Source: Dehalococcoidia bacterium (GTDB taxonomy: Bacteria > Chloroflexota > Dehalococcoidia > GIF9 > AB-539-J10). From it: a stretch of 39,231 bases of DNA. Made by a program: the position numbers and the translations under genes. The notes beneath the pieces were generated by a model. The model saw nothing but the letters and a program-made list of their open reading frames with translations, made no database searches and was not told the origin of the DNA. Of the stretch, positions 15,231 through 22,752 are shown piece by piece. Where the stretch lies: contig JAUWGZ010000002.1 in the NCBI GenBank assembly GCA_030606165.1, positions 1 to 39,231 on the forward strand. The letters are read 5' to 3'. Each line of letters begins with the position of its first letter. Position 1 is the stretch's first letter.

Positions 15231-16049
15231 TTGGTGGAAAACACCTCTGCGCACAATCCGACACTTACTGAAGCAGCTGACGCTTTCCTATCAAATTTAC
15301 CGCCGGAAGAAAGGGTAAAAACACAGGCAGAGATATCTAAATTCGCCAGATGGCTTGGCTTATCCAGGCAAGTAAAGGACGTTAGCCCTGTAGATGTGGC
15401 TAGCTATGGTGAACACATTATCCCATCGGCAGTCAAACCCCTCAGGTCTTTTCTTACGTACATCCGGAAAAAGAGATTCAGCAGCATAAATTTAGCTCCT
15501 CACCTCAGGGCGAAAAAAACTTCTTCAAAAACAGTCGCCGTTCGGCAAAGTGGTCAGGTCCAGGCTACCCTAACTGCACAAGGCTACGCAAAATTAGAGA
15601 AGGAATTAGCCAACCTGAAAAATCAACGCTCCCAAGTTATTGATGAGATACAAAAGGCAGCCGCTGACAAGGACTTCCGAGAAAATGCCCCCCTGGCAGC
15701 AGCTAGAGAGCGTAAGGCATATTCGGAAGGAAGAATTAAGGAGATAGAGTCAATCTTAAATCGGGCGCAGATAGTGGGGGAAGACCAGGACACATCCAAG
15801 GCAAAATTCGGAGACACAGTAGTGCTTCGTGATTTATCCTCAGGTAAAGAATCCAGCTATACTCTAGTCGATCCCCGAGAGGCAAATCCAGCCAAGGGTA
15901 AACTTTCTGTTGCTTCCCCCCTGGGCAAAGCAATCCTGGATAAAGAAAAGGGGCAAACAGTTGAAGTTATCGCTCCTGCTGGTACCTTCTGCTGCCGCAT
16001 TGAAGACATTTTGGCCCTCTCAACGGAAAGAAAAGCCAGCCCGCAGTGA
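15231..16049 (+). CDS. GreA-family factor with an extra N-terminal SAM-like (recombinase-core-like) domain
   Basis: Residues 110-272 form a full GreA-type transcript cleavage factor. There is a coiled coil (LEKELANLKNQR to EGRIKEIESIL) with the tip sequence KDFRENAPLAAARE that keeps the catalytic acids (Asp148, Glu151), and a C-terminal FKBP-like domain (FGDTVVLRD, VASPLGKAILDKEKGQTVEV). Residues about 10-95 are an extra helical domain (EAADAFLSNLPPEERVKTQAEISKFARWLG, then PLRSFLTYIRKK) that resembles the N-terminal core-binding domain of tyrosine recombinases. Normal GreA is about 160 residues. Start is TTG 15231 or GTG 15234. It probably rescues backtracked RNA polymerase; the extra domain may bind DNA. 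Confidence 0.8.
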   Translation: MVENTSAHNPTLTEAADAFLSNLPPEERVKTQAEISKFARWLGLSRQVKDVSPVDVASYGEHIIPSAVKPLRSFLTYIRKKRFSSINLAPHLRAKKTSSKTVAVRQSGQVQATLTAQGYAKLEKELANLKNQRSQVIDEIQKAAADKDFRENAPLAAARERKAYSEGRIKEIESILNRAQIVGEDQDTSKAKFGDTVVLRDLSSGKESSYTLVDPREANPAKGKLSVASPLGKAILDKEKGQTVEVIAPAGTFCCRIEDILALSTERKASPQ

Positions 16050-16137
16050 CCTTAGGAACTGACGGGTACAAATGAGGAAGACGGGACTTAAGCTACACTA
16101 ATCCTCGTCAGCTTTGCTTGCGAAAAGATTTTAAAGT

Positions 16138-16166
16138 TTGTTGATCCACCTGCCATATGGCATAAT
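16138..16166 (+). promoter_or_regulatory. Promoter of tRNA-Ser
   Basis: TTGTTG (16138-16143), a 17-base spacer and CATAAT (16161-16166) lie 19 bases before the mature tRNA 5' end. Confidence 0.45.
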
Positions 16167-16185
16167 GAATTAAGCCACAAGAAGC

Positions 16186-16277
16186 GGAGGGATCGCATAG
16201 TGGTCTAGTGCGGGCGCCTGCTAAGCGCTTACTCCGAGTTATCGGGGTCGAGGGTTCGAATCCCTCTCCCTCCGCCA
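16186..16277 (+). tRNA. tRNA-Ser (anticodon GCT)
   Basis: The acceptor stem GGAGGGA pairs with TCCCTCC. The anticodon loop CTGCTAA gives GCT at 16220-16222, reading AGC/AGT. The long variable arm between GCGCT and GAGGG is the class II form expected for serine, and the T arm is GAGGG-TTCGAAT-CCCTC. The CCA end is encoded (16275-16277). A hairpin at 16294-16313 may end the transcript. Confidence 0.95.
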
Positions 16278-16293
16278 CCATTGAGATTCGCCC

Positions 16294-16313
16294 TTCTCAA
16301 GCAAAGTTGAGAA
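16294..16313 (+). terminator. Possible terminator hairpin after tRNA-Ser
   Basis: TTCTCAA-GCAAAG-TTGAGAA is a perfect 7-base stem 16 bases after the tRNA, but no T run follows. Termination is therefore uncertain. Confidence 0.3.
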
Positions 16314-16530
16314 ACGCTGGGATATTTCCTTTGAAGGTGTGGAGAGGGTCGCTAAGCTTCTCGAGTAGGTGACATTATATAGCGCAAAGCTCAAATTCTA
16401 AAGAGCACAAAAAATTCCAGGGCTGGCATATTGACACACACAGTAAAGGCAAATAAACTGTCTGCAACAAGGTCATAGAAATCCGGAGGAAATGTCAGCC
16501 CTTTGACATACTACCACTAGTTGTACCACG

Positions 16531-17121
16531 ATGATATCAGCAATACTCCTAGCTGCCGGTGAATCAAATCGCATGGGTCAGCCAAAGCAACTGATGCCTT
16601 TTGGCCAGAGTACCATTTTGGAAACAACCATTGACAATCTTTTGAATTCAGCAGTAAGCGAGACTATCGTGGTGCTGGGATACAGAGATGAGGGGATACG
16701 AAAAACTATAGCCGGCAAACCGGTTAAGGTAGCAATAAATCCAGATTACCAGCAAGGGATGAGCGCCTCCATAATTGCTGGATTAAAATAAATTGATAAA
16801 AGAGCCAGGGCAGTGCTTATCGCCCTGGGTGACCAGCCTTTTGTTGACAGTCAGACCATCAATAGCTTAGTAGAAGCATTCATAGCTAATAAGAGAGGAA
16901 TTATTATCCCGGTCTATCAGGGCAGAAGGGGGAATCCCGTTATCTTCGCTATCGGATATAAGGGCGAACTCTTGAATCTAAAGGGAGACGTTGGTGGCAG
17001 GGAAATAGTCAAACGTCACCCTGATGACGTGCTTGAAGTGGCGGTCAACTGTGAAGGCGTCTTGCTTGACATTGATACCGCGGAAAATTATACTTCGATT
17101 ATATTTAATCCTGATAAATAA
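16531..17121 (+). pseudogene. MobA/MocA-like nucleotidyltransferase interrupted by an in-frame TAA
   Basis: The two halves lie in the same reading frame. They join into a 196-codon protein of the molybdenum cofactor nucleotidyltransferase family: LAAGESNRMGQPKQL at residues 7-21 binds the NTP, and LIALGDQPFVDS comes after the break. The only lesion is a TAA at 16789-16791 between GLK and IDKRARA. Such enzymes attach CMP or GMP to molybdopterin. A second protein could restart at GTG 16813, but it would lack the NTP-binding loop. It may be a recent nonsense mutation, a sequencing error or readthrough. No Shine-Dalgarno is close to the ATG. Confidence 0.8.
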
Positions 17122-17141
17122 AAGGATAAGAAAGGATAGAT

Positions 17142-17846
17142 ATGGAGAAAGATAACAAAAACAGCTATGGTGAGTGGCAGAGTTGGACTCGAGTCATCAT
17201 TGGGATTCTGGTCTTTGGCTCTATCTGGGGATTGCTTGAGGCTACGCTGGGTGGCTTTCTCAATATGATTATATTCCCCAACAAGGGCGCTATAATGGGC
17301 GGCATCGGCATGGCTATTATGGGTACAGCTCTGGCTCTCTATCGGAAGCCAGCTATGCTGCCGGGCATAGGTATTGTTGCTGCCTCGTTTAAGTGGCTCA
17401 ATTCCTGGCTCCTGTTCGTACCAGCCAGTGCTGTATTTATTATCAATCCGGCTATGGCCATCTTTCTGGAATCTCTGGCATTTAGCTTGGTGGTAACTTT
17501 TTTGATGTATCGGATAGATAAAAGTGTCTATGTTGGCGCTTGGGCTGCGTTTCTGGCTGGCCTTATAAGCGTCACTGCCTATGGCTATTTCAGTGTATAT
17601 ATAATGCATGCCCCCCTCTTTGAACGTATGGGGGTCAGCAGTGTTCCCGCATTTATCGCCAGCCATGGCGTGATACAGGCGGTTTTCTTTGGTATGCTGG
17701 CGCCTCTGGGTTATCTGGTAGGTAGGAAGCTGGCGGCTACTGCTCCAGTGTTTTTACGCAGACCTCTTTATTACTACGCTACATCAGCGGCCATCATCTG
17801 TTTTTGCCTGGTAATCAGTGCGGTAGCCGTACTGGCTGGGCTTTAA
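17142..17846 (+). CDS. Polytopic membrane protein of unknown function
   Basis: The 234-residue protein has about six to seven hydrophobic spans (roughly 17-38, 47-66, 72-92, 97-119, 128-150, 165-190 and 207-232). It begins with a short hydrophilic head (MEKDNKNSYGEWQSW). The motif SIWGLLEATLGGFLN in the first span and FPNKGAIMGGIGMAIMG in the second remind me of ECF transporter S-components, but the resemblance is weak. It starts 20 bases after the broken MocA-like gene and ends 7 bases before the NTPase, so the three form an operon. A transport role linked to molybdenum cofactor use is only a guess. Confidence 0.7.
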   Translation: MEKDNKNSYGEWQSWTRVIIGILVFGSIWGLLEATLGGFLNMIIFPNKGAIMGGIGMAIMGTALALYRKPAMLPGIGIVAASFKWLNSWLLFVPASAVFIINPAMAIFLESLAFSLVVTFLMYRIDKSVYVGAWAAFLAGLISVTAYGYFSVYIMHAPLFERMGVSSVPAFIASHGVIQAVFFGMLAPLGYLVGRKLAATAPVFLRRPLYYYATSAAIICFCLVISAVAVLAGL

Positions 17847-17853
17847 CCAGAAT

Positions 17854-18381
17854 ATGGTCATTATTATCACTGGCGCCATAGGGATTGGCAAGACTACGGT
17901 CTGCGAAAAGGTGGTAAAGATAGTCCGCAGTTCAGGCTATTCGTGTGGTGGCATTCTAATACATAAAGCAGCGCATGAAAGCCTTATCGCTTTAGATATT
18001 CAAACTGGAGAAAGGGCGGTTCTGGCCAGTGCTGGTAATACATTTGACGGCCCGCGAACTCCCAGATATTCATTCAATTCTGAGGCTATCAAATTCGGCA
18101 TCAGGGCAATAAACAAAGCTATTGATTCGGACGTTCTTATTATAGATGAACTCGGGCATCTGGAACTGGATGGTGAGGGGTTTGCCAAGAGCCTAGAGTT
18201 CGTCAAGACAGGAAGGGTCAAAAACTCTATTCTGGTTATCCGAAAAGAGCTTCTTCCCGCCTTTTTAGCTCAGTTAGGCGATAGCCCTTCAATCTTTGAA
18301 ACGACTATTAGCACTCGCGACCGGTTACCACGTAAGATATGCTCATCCCTGATTGGCAATCTACCTGATTTTTCATCCTAG
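17854..18381 (+). CDS. THEP1-like nucleoside-triphosphatase
   Basis: The 175-residue P-loop protein has Walker A GAIGIGKTT at residues 7-15 and Walker B VLIIDELGHLEL at about 94-105. The intervening order (GGILIHKA, LDIQTGERAVLAS, PRYSFNSEAI) matches the THEP1/NTPase_1 family, whose members hydrolyse NTPs or bind nucleotides and RNA with no settled role. It follows the membrane protein by 7 bases. Its operon begins with a MocA-like gene, so a link to cofactor metabolism is possible but unproven. Confidence 0.75.
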   Translation: MVIIITGAIGIGKTTVCEKVVKIVRSSGYSCGGILIHKAAHESLIALDIQTGERAVLASAGNTFDGPRTPRYSFNSEAIKFGIRAINKAIDSDVLIIDELGHLELDGEGFAKSLEFVKTGRVKNSILVIRKELLPAFLAQLGDSPSIFETTISTRDRLPRKICSSLIGNLPDFSS

Positions 18382-18891
18382 GTGCGCATCGACTAGAATT
18401 TAAGGATACCATCAAGAGCAAACATTCCAGCAAGTTTACGGCCCACTGCCCTGGCACCCCGCTTCAGCCTTTCTCATCCTTCAAATTCATTCTCCTGGTT
18501 TCGCCAGAATGAAGCACTACACATGTTTTGCTTCCCAACCTTGGTTATGTTAAGATGCGCGTTTGTAGCTTTCTTGGGTTGCTGAGGGGAGTAACCGATT
18601 ACTCAGGCAATGCTTTAAATCTTAAGTTGGGAGATAGCAATGCAAAAGATAAATAGAGTTGAAGGGCGGAAAAGGAAGGGAATCAGCCAAAGTGCAGCAA
18701 CCAAGAGCAGAAGCGCAGTTCAAGTGTTGGCGGAATAAGAGGGCTAAGATGAACGAGAAAAAGTCATAACCACCCCTAACCAAGAAAAGGTCTATGCGAC
18801 TTTTAAATTATTTATTTTGAATATTATATGTGCTATTATAGTAAACCTGTTATTGGTGTTATCTAAATATTATTAATTATCGGAGGGTGTG
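18382..18891. other. Long intergenic region before the aromatic cluster
   Basis: No convincing gene is visible. A 32-codon open frame at 18640-18738 (very basic, MQKINRVEGRKRKG start, weak GGGAG upstream) could be a leader peptide but is unsupported. The minus strand at about 18400-18475 reads as a short protein tail (KRGARAVGRKLAGMF), perhaps a gene remnant. The right end is AT-rich and carries the promoter at 18811-18839. Confidence 0.4.
18811..18839 (+). promoter_or_regulatory. Extended -10 promoter of the aromatic degradation operon
   Basis: TATTAT (18834-18839) is preceded by TGC, giving an extended -10. A weak TTTATT lies 17 bases upstream. The leader would be about 45 bases and carries the GGAGGG Shine-Dalgarno of the first gene. 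Confidence 0.45.
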
Positions 18892-19731
18892 ATGCGGAAA
18901 GTAATCATTACATGTGCTCTTACGGGAGGCGTACAGAATAAGTCAGCAAACCCAAATTTACCTGAGCAGCCGGAAGAAATTGCGCAACAAGCTTACGAAT
19001 GTTTTAACGAAGGTTGTGCCATTGCCCATATTCATGCCCGTGACAAAGAAGGTAAACCTACCGGTGACTCGGAGGTGTTCAAGGAAATTCATAATGCCAT
19101 CCGTAGCAAATGCAACATGATATTGCAGGATAGTACTGGAGGCGGTCCAGGACTGACTTTTGAGCAGAGGTTAAGCTGCCTTGATGCGGCTCCCGAAATG
19201 GCATCGCTCAATTTAGGCTCAATGTTGCGGACTATTGGGAGCAGCGCAGGAACTGTCTGGACCAATCCTCGTTCCGAACTAGAGCGGTTTGCTCAGGAGA
19301 TGCTGAATCGGAATATTAAAGCAGAAATGGAGATTTACCATCATGGTATGCTCCGGGAAATGAATAATTTCATTTCCAAAGAGTTGGTTAAGAAGCCCTA
19401 TTACGTAAACTTTGTTATGGGTATGGCATACCAAGGAGCTGTGGATGCTACACCGGCTAACCTGATAAGCTTAATACAACTTCTACCACCGGATACGATA
19501 TTCAACTGTTGTGCTGTGGGTGCTCCACAGTTGCAGATAACGACGCTCTCGGTCCTTATGGGTGGCCAAGCTCGTATTGGTATGGAAGATAGCATCTACT
19601 TATCAAAAGGGGTATTAGCACAAAGTAATGCTCAACTGGTGAGCCGGAGTGTTCGTATTATCAGAGAATTGGGTTACGAAATTGCTTCGCCCGAAGAAGC
19701 TAGGAAGACGTTAGGTTTACCGAAAAGGTAA
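18892..19731 (+). CDS. BKACE-family beta-keto acid cleavage enzyme, probable triacetate acetoacetate-lyase
   Basis: BKACE (DUF849) enzymes are zinc TIM barrels that react a beta-keto acid with acetyl-CoA to give acetoacetate and a new acyl-CoA. The 279-residue protein keeps the zinc ligands His46 and His48 (HIHARD) and Glu233 (GMEDSIY). It also has the substrate-carboxylate loop DSTGGG at 81-86. The length is normal. ATG 18892 is preferred over GTG 18889 because it is better spaced from GGAGGG. It heads an operon with cyclase, SDR and dehydrogenase genes. In the phloroglucinol pathway the matching enzyme splits 3,5-dioxohexanoate into acetoacetate and acetoacetyl-CoA; that substrate is inferred from context. 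Confidence 0.85.
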   Translation: MRKVIITCALTGGVQNKSANPNLPEQPEEIAQQAYECFNEGCAIAHIHARDKEGKPTGDSEVFKEIHNAIRSKCNMILQDSTGGGPGLTFEQRLSCLDAAPEMASLNLGSMLRTIGSSAGTVWTNPRSELERFAQEMLNRNIKAEMEIYHHGMLREMNNFISKELVKKPYYVNFVMGMAYQGAVDATPANLISLIQLLPPDTIFNCCAVGAPQLQITTLSVLMGGQARIGMEDSIYLSKGVLAQSNAQLVSRSVRIIRELGYEIASPEEARKTLGLPKR

Positions 19732-19757
19732 CCAATAAATTGTTTTGGAGCGAGAAA

Positions 19758-20519
19758 ATGAAAAAAACGAAAATTTACGATCTATCTTTGCCGTGGGGTG
19801 TCGATACGCCACTATGGCCTTTCCCCGGGCCAAGACAGGACCTTGTTTTTTCCCGCGGTGAGTACCTGGGACGGTTCCATAAGCGGAGTGTAATTTATAC
19901 TGGTACGCTACACGCCGGGACACATATGGACGCTCCAATGCACGTATTGCATCCCAGCGAGGGCGGTATTATGTTGGATAAGATTCCCCTGGAGAACTGT
20001 TATGGCACTGGAATTATCGTTGATTTCCGTTATATGAAAAAATGGCACATTGTAACGGAAAAGGATTTAGAAGATGCTGAGCCGAAGATTCAGCGCGGTG
20101 ACTTCGTAGTATTCAATACGGGATGGCATAAATACTGGCGATGGGACAACTACGCTTACTATAACTATTTTCCGGGCCTCGGGCCGAAGGCAGCGGAGTG
20201 GCTGATAAAGAAAAAAATCAAAGGCGTAGCGGGTACCTGGGGTGCCACCGACAGTCCTCTATGGCATTATAGGCTTGCCGAGACTATGCCATGGCTGGAT
20301 AAAGAGTACCGCAGAGAGACAGGGAAAGACCCGGATAAGTTATTCCCGGAATACGAACCTTGTCACAGGCTGCTTATGCGTAACGGTATAGTTACTGTAG
20401 AAAACGCTGGCGGCGATATTGATCAGATTACTGGCAAGCGCTGTACTATCGCGGCTTTTCCCTTCCGCTGCGAAATGGCCGACGGCGGCATGGTGCGGCT
20501 AGTTGCTATTGTAGAGTAA
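19758..20519 (+). CDS. Cyclase/kynurenine-formamidase-like metal hydrolase, probable dihydrophloroglucinol cyclohydrolase
   Basis: The 253-residue protein has the metal-binding signature LHAGTHMDAPMH at residues 51-62 (His52, His56, Asp58, His62 region). This is characteristic of the cyclase family (PF04199), metal hydrolases that open rings or amides. TTG 19740 is also possible, but GGAG lies 7 bases before the ATG at 19758, so the latter is used. It is 26 bases after BKACE and ahead of the SDR. A Mn-dependent member of this family hydrolyses dihydrophloroglucinol to 3-hydroxy-5-oxohexanoate in the known phloroglucinol pathway, and this gene fits that slot. Sequence alone cannot exclude another cyclic ketone or amide substrate. 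Confidence 0.82.
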   Translation: MKKTKIYDLSLPWGVDTPLWPFPGPRQDLVFSRGEYLGRFHKRSVIYTGTLHAGTHMDAPMHVLHPSEGGIMLDKIPLENCYGTGIIVDFRYMKKWHIVTEKDLEDAEPKIQRGDFVVFNTGWHKYWRWDNYAYYNYFPGLGPKAAEWLIKKKIKGVAGTWGATDSPLWHYRLAETMPWLDKEYRRETGKDPDKLFPEYEPCHRLLMRNGIVTVENAGGDIDQITGKRCTIAAFPFRCEMADGGMVRLVAIVE

Positions 20520-20564
20520 GATCCGGTCTCAATCGCCTTGTGGTAAATAAAGGAGGAGGTTCCG

Positions 20565-21323
20565 ATGTTTAGATTGGATGACAAAGTAGCTGTCGTTATT
20601 GGTGGGGCAGGGGGGCTTGGTGAAGCCTGTGCACTCGCTCTAGCACAGCAAGGAGCCAAGGTCGTAATAGCAAGCCGTACTTTGGAGAAATTGCAAGATA
20701 CAGCTAGAAAAATTCAATCCGTGGCCAACGCCGAAATTACGGCAATACAGGTAGATGTAATTAGTGAAAGTAGCACTGCTCATTTGGTAGAACAGATACT
20801 CCAGAAATTTCAAACTGTTGACATACTCGTAAATGCTCACGGCTTAAATGCCAAAATGCCCGCCATTGATATTGATTTCAACAAATGGGATGTATTATTT
20901 GCAACAAATGTAAAAGGTGTCATGGTTGCCTGCAAAAGTTTCGGCAAGGTAATGATTGAGAAAAAGAAAGGTAAGATTATTAATCTTTCTTCGGTGCGCG
21001 GTATTCGTGGTACTGACGGTGGTAACACCACCTATGGAGCTACGAAAGGTGCGGTGGATATGGTCACTCGTATGCTAGCGGCTGAATGGGCACCCTATAA
21101 TATTAATGTCAATGCTATCGGCGCCTCTGTAGTAATGACAGAAGCTTTAAAAAAAGCGTTAACACCAGAGCGCCTACAACTATTGCTTTCTAAAACGCTA
21201 TTTAAGAAATTTGCCACACCTCAGGATATTGCTGCAGCTTGTGTTTATCTTGCCTCCACTGAGGCTGATTATGTTACCGGACAAATCATGTACGTTGATG
21301 GCGGCCTTACCGCAATCGGTTAA
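20565..21323 (+). CDS. Short-chain dehydrogenase/reductase, probable phloroglucinol reductase
   Basis: A classical SDR of 252 residues. The nucleotide loop is GGAGGLG (13-19), the NNAG motif is replaced by NAHG (90-93), and the catalytic residues are Ser142/143, Tyr157 and Lys161 (YGATK). SRT at 37-39 follows the second strand, where an Arg often signals NADPH preference. Known phloroglucinol reductases are NADPH-dependent SDRs, so the gene's position between the ring hydrolase and the dehydrogenase suggests this role. Many SDRs look alike and the substrate is not readable from motifs. A strong Shine-Dalgarno AAAGGAGGAGG precedes the ATG. Confidence 0.82.
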   Translation: MFRLDDKVAVVIGGAGGLGEACALALAQQGAKVVIASRTLEKLQDTARKIQSVANAEITAIQVDVISESSTAHLVEQILQKFQTVDILVNAHGLNAKMPAIDIDFNKWDVLFATNVKGVMVACKSFGKVMIEKKKGKIINLSSVRGIRGTDGGNTTYGATKGAVDMVTRMLAAEWAPYNINVNAIGASVVMTEALKKALTPERLQLLLSKTLFKKFATPQDIAAACVYLASTEADYVTGQIMYVDGGLTAIG

Positions 21324-21367
21324 ATCGCCTGCAATAATTAGCAACAGTAAAAGATGGGGAGGTAAAA

Positions 21368-21700
21368 ATGAAAGTCGTTAGAAAAAACGAAGGTGTCGTA
21401 TACGAAGCCCCTCTACATTTCAATGTATGGAGTATCCGAAAGTTATCGGACAAGGATACTCAGAGACTCTCGGTTAGCTTATCTCACTTCCTACCTAACG
21501 GGCATGTTGATATGTCAGGCTCACCAAGTGAAAAGATGTATTATATTTTGGGTGGCAGTATGGTAGTGAAGAATAAGGCGGGAGAAGAGGCTACTCTTCA
21601 GGCTGGTGATATTGTATATTTCGCCAGTGGTGAAGAACGAGAGGGTCATATCGTTGGTAATGAAGTTTGTACTATCTTAGTGTGCATAGTAAAAAGTTAA
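21368..21700 (+). CDS. Small cupin-domain protein
   Basis: This 110-residue single cupin has the conserved glycine framework (MSGSPSEKMYYILGGSMVVKN, then LQAGDIVYFASGEEREGHIVGNE). The metal-binding histidines of motif 1 are largely absent (GHVDMSG, EKMYYI), while motif 2 keeps one His (EGHIVG), so metal binding is doubtful. It is transcribed between the SDR and the dehydrogenase, 4 bases before the latter. It may be an isomerase, a carbonyl-binding accessory or a regulator of the pathway. GGGGAGG provides the ribosome site. Confidence 0.75.
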   Translation: MKVVRKNEGVVYEAPLHFNVWSIRKLSDKDTQRLSVSLSHFLPNGHVDMSGSPSEKMYYILGGSMVVKNKAGEEATLQAGDIVYFASGEEREGHIVGNEVCTILVCIVKS

Positions 21701-21704
21701 GGAT

Positions 21705-22664
21705 ATGATCGTGATTGAAGATATTCGTAAGATACTTGTAGTCGGTGCAGGCACGATGGGGCATGGGATTGCCCAATCATTCGCTCAAGAAGGCTATGAT
21801 GTCTCACTGTTTTCCCGTTCTGAGCAAACTCTTGACCGGGCTAAAGCATTGATCAAGTCAAGCCTGGATACTCTCGCTCAAGAAGGTATGATAGACCGTA
21901 AACAGATTCCAGCTATAACCGGATGCATCAAAATGACCCGGTCTCTAGAGGAAGGTGCCCGAGATGCTGACATAGCCTTCGAAACTGTCGTGGAAAATCG
22001 AGAATCGAAGATAGAAGTATTTAATCAATTGGACAAACTGTGTCCGTCTAAAACATTGCTAGCCAGTAATACAACCTCTTTAAATGTATTTGATTTTATC
22101 AAGACATCTCGTCCTGGTAATGTTCTTATTGCCCACTGGTATACGCCACCGCAAATTATACCGCTTGTTGATGTAGTTAAAGGTCCGGAAACCAGTGAAG
22201 ACAGTGTACAGGTAATGTTGGCTTTGCTTAAAAAGATAGGTAAAACTCCTCTCTACCTACGGAAATTCATCTCCGGCTATCTGATATCACGCTGGCAGAT
22301 TGCCAATTTACGTGATATTCTCTATTTGATTGATAATGACATTGTTACGCCAGAAGAATTAGATATGGCCGCTAAGGCGGGGTGGGCAATACGGATGATG
22401 GTTCTTGGACTAATACAGAGAATGGATTTTGGCGGCCTTGATTTATCTGTTAAAAGTCTGGATAATCCATACGTCCGCAGTCAGATGACACCGCTGGACT
22501 ACAAACCAGTAAAGGTATATGAGTTAGTTAAACAGGGACACCTAGGAATAAAGACAGGAAAAGGCTTCTATGACTACAAAGGTAAAAGTGAAGCAGAACT
22601 CTGTCAAGAACGGGACGTAAAACTTATTAAAATATTAAAAGCTTACAAAGAAATTGAGGGGTAA
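21705..22664 (+). CDS. 3-hydroxyacyl-CoA dehydrogenase family protein, candidate 3-hydroxy-5-oxohexanoate dehydrogenase
   Basis: The 319-residue protein has an N-terminal Rossmann fold (GAGTMG at 14-19). The substrate domain carries Ser121-Asn122, catalytic His144 in HWYTPP (normally HFFNP), GYLISR and a terminal GIKTGKGFYDY. It oxidises or reduces a 3-hydroxy group with NAD(H). The H-W-Y-T-P-P segment departs from the standard CoA-thioester enzymes, suggesting an unusual substrate. In context it is the best candidate to convert 3-hydroxy-5-oxohexanoate to triacetate, the substrate of BKACE; this is inference. A normal 3-hydroxybutyryl-CoA dehydrogenase role is the alternative. Confidence 0.83.
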   Translation: MIVIEDIRKILVVGAGTMGHGIAQSFAQEGYDVSLFSRSEQTLDRAKALIKSSLDTLAQEGMIDRKQIPAITGCIKMTRSLEEGARDADIAFETVVENRESKIEVFNQLDKLCPSKTLLASNTTSLNVFDFIKTSRPGNVLIAHWYTPPQIIPLVDVVKGPETSEDSVQVMLALLKKIGKTPLYLRKFISGYLISRWQIANLRDILYLIDNDIVTPEELDMAAKAGWAIRMMVLGLIQRMDFGGLDLSVKSLDNPYVRSQMTPLDYKPVKVYELVKQGHLGIKTGKGFYDYKGKSEAELCQERDVKLIKILKAYKEIEG

Positions 22665-22679
22665 CCCGAGAAACTGGGA

Positions 22680-22708
22680 TTGAATCTGGCGATATAGTAA
22701 GTTATAAT
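22680..22708 (+). promoter_or_regulatory. Internal promoter before the acyl-CoA synthetase gene
   Basis: TTGAAT (22680-22685), a 17-base spacer and a perfect TATAAT (22703-22708) lie in the 88-base gap upstream of the ATG at 22753. The right half of the cluster may thus be expressed independently. Confidence 0.5.
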
Positions 22709-22752
22709 CTGGAAACGTCAGGGAGAAGAAGGCGGTTGGATCAGTACAATCA

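Noticed and set aside
16250..16262. GGTTCGAATCCC shared between tRNA-Ser and the tRNA-Lys fragment as a possible att repeat
   Set aside because: This is the universal T-loop sequence of tRNAs and the flanking bases differ, so it is not evidence of a direct att duplication.
16492..16509. ATGTCA/TGACAT repeat and TTGACA as promoter of the MocA-like gene
   Set aside because: No acceptable -10 at the right distance; the repeat is only 6 bases.
18640..18738. 32-codon basic open frame as a leader peptide of the aromatic operon
   Set aside because: Weak ribosome site, more than 90 bases upstream of the predicted promoter's transcript, no pathway-related residues.
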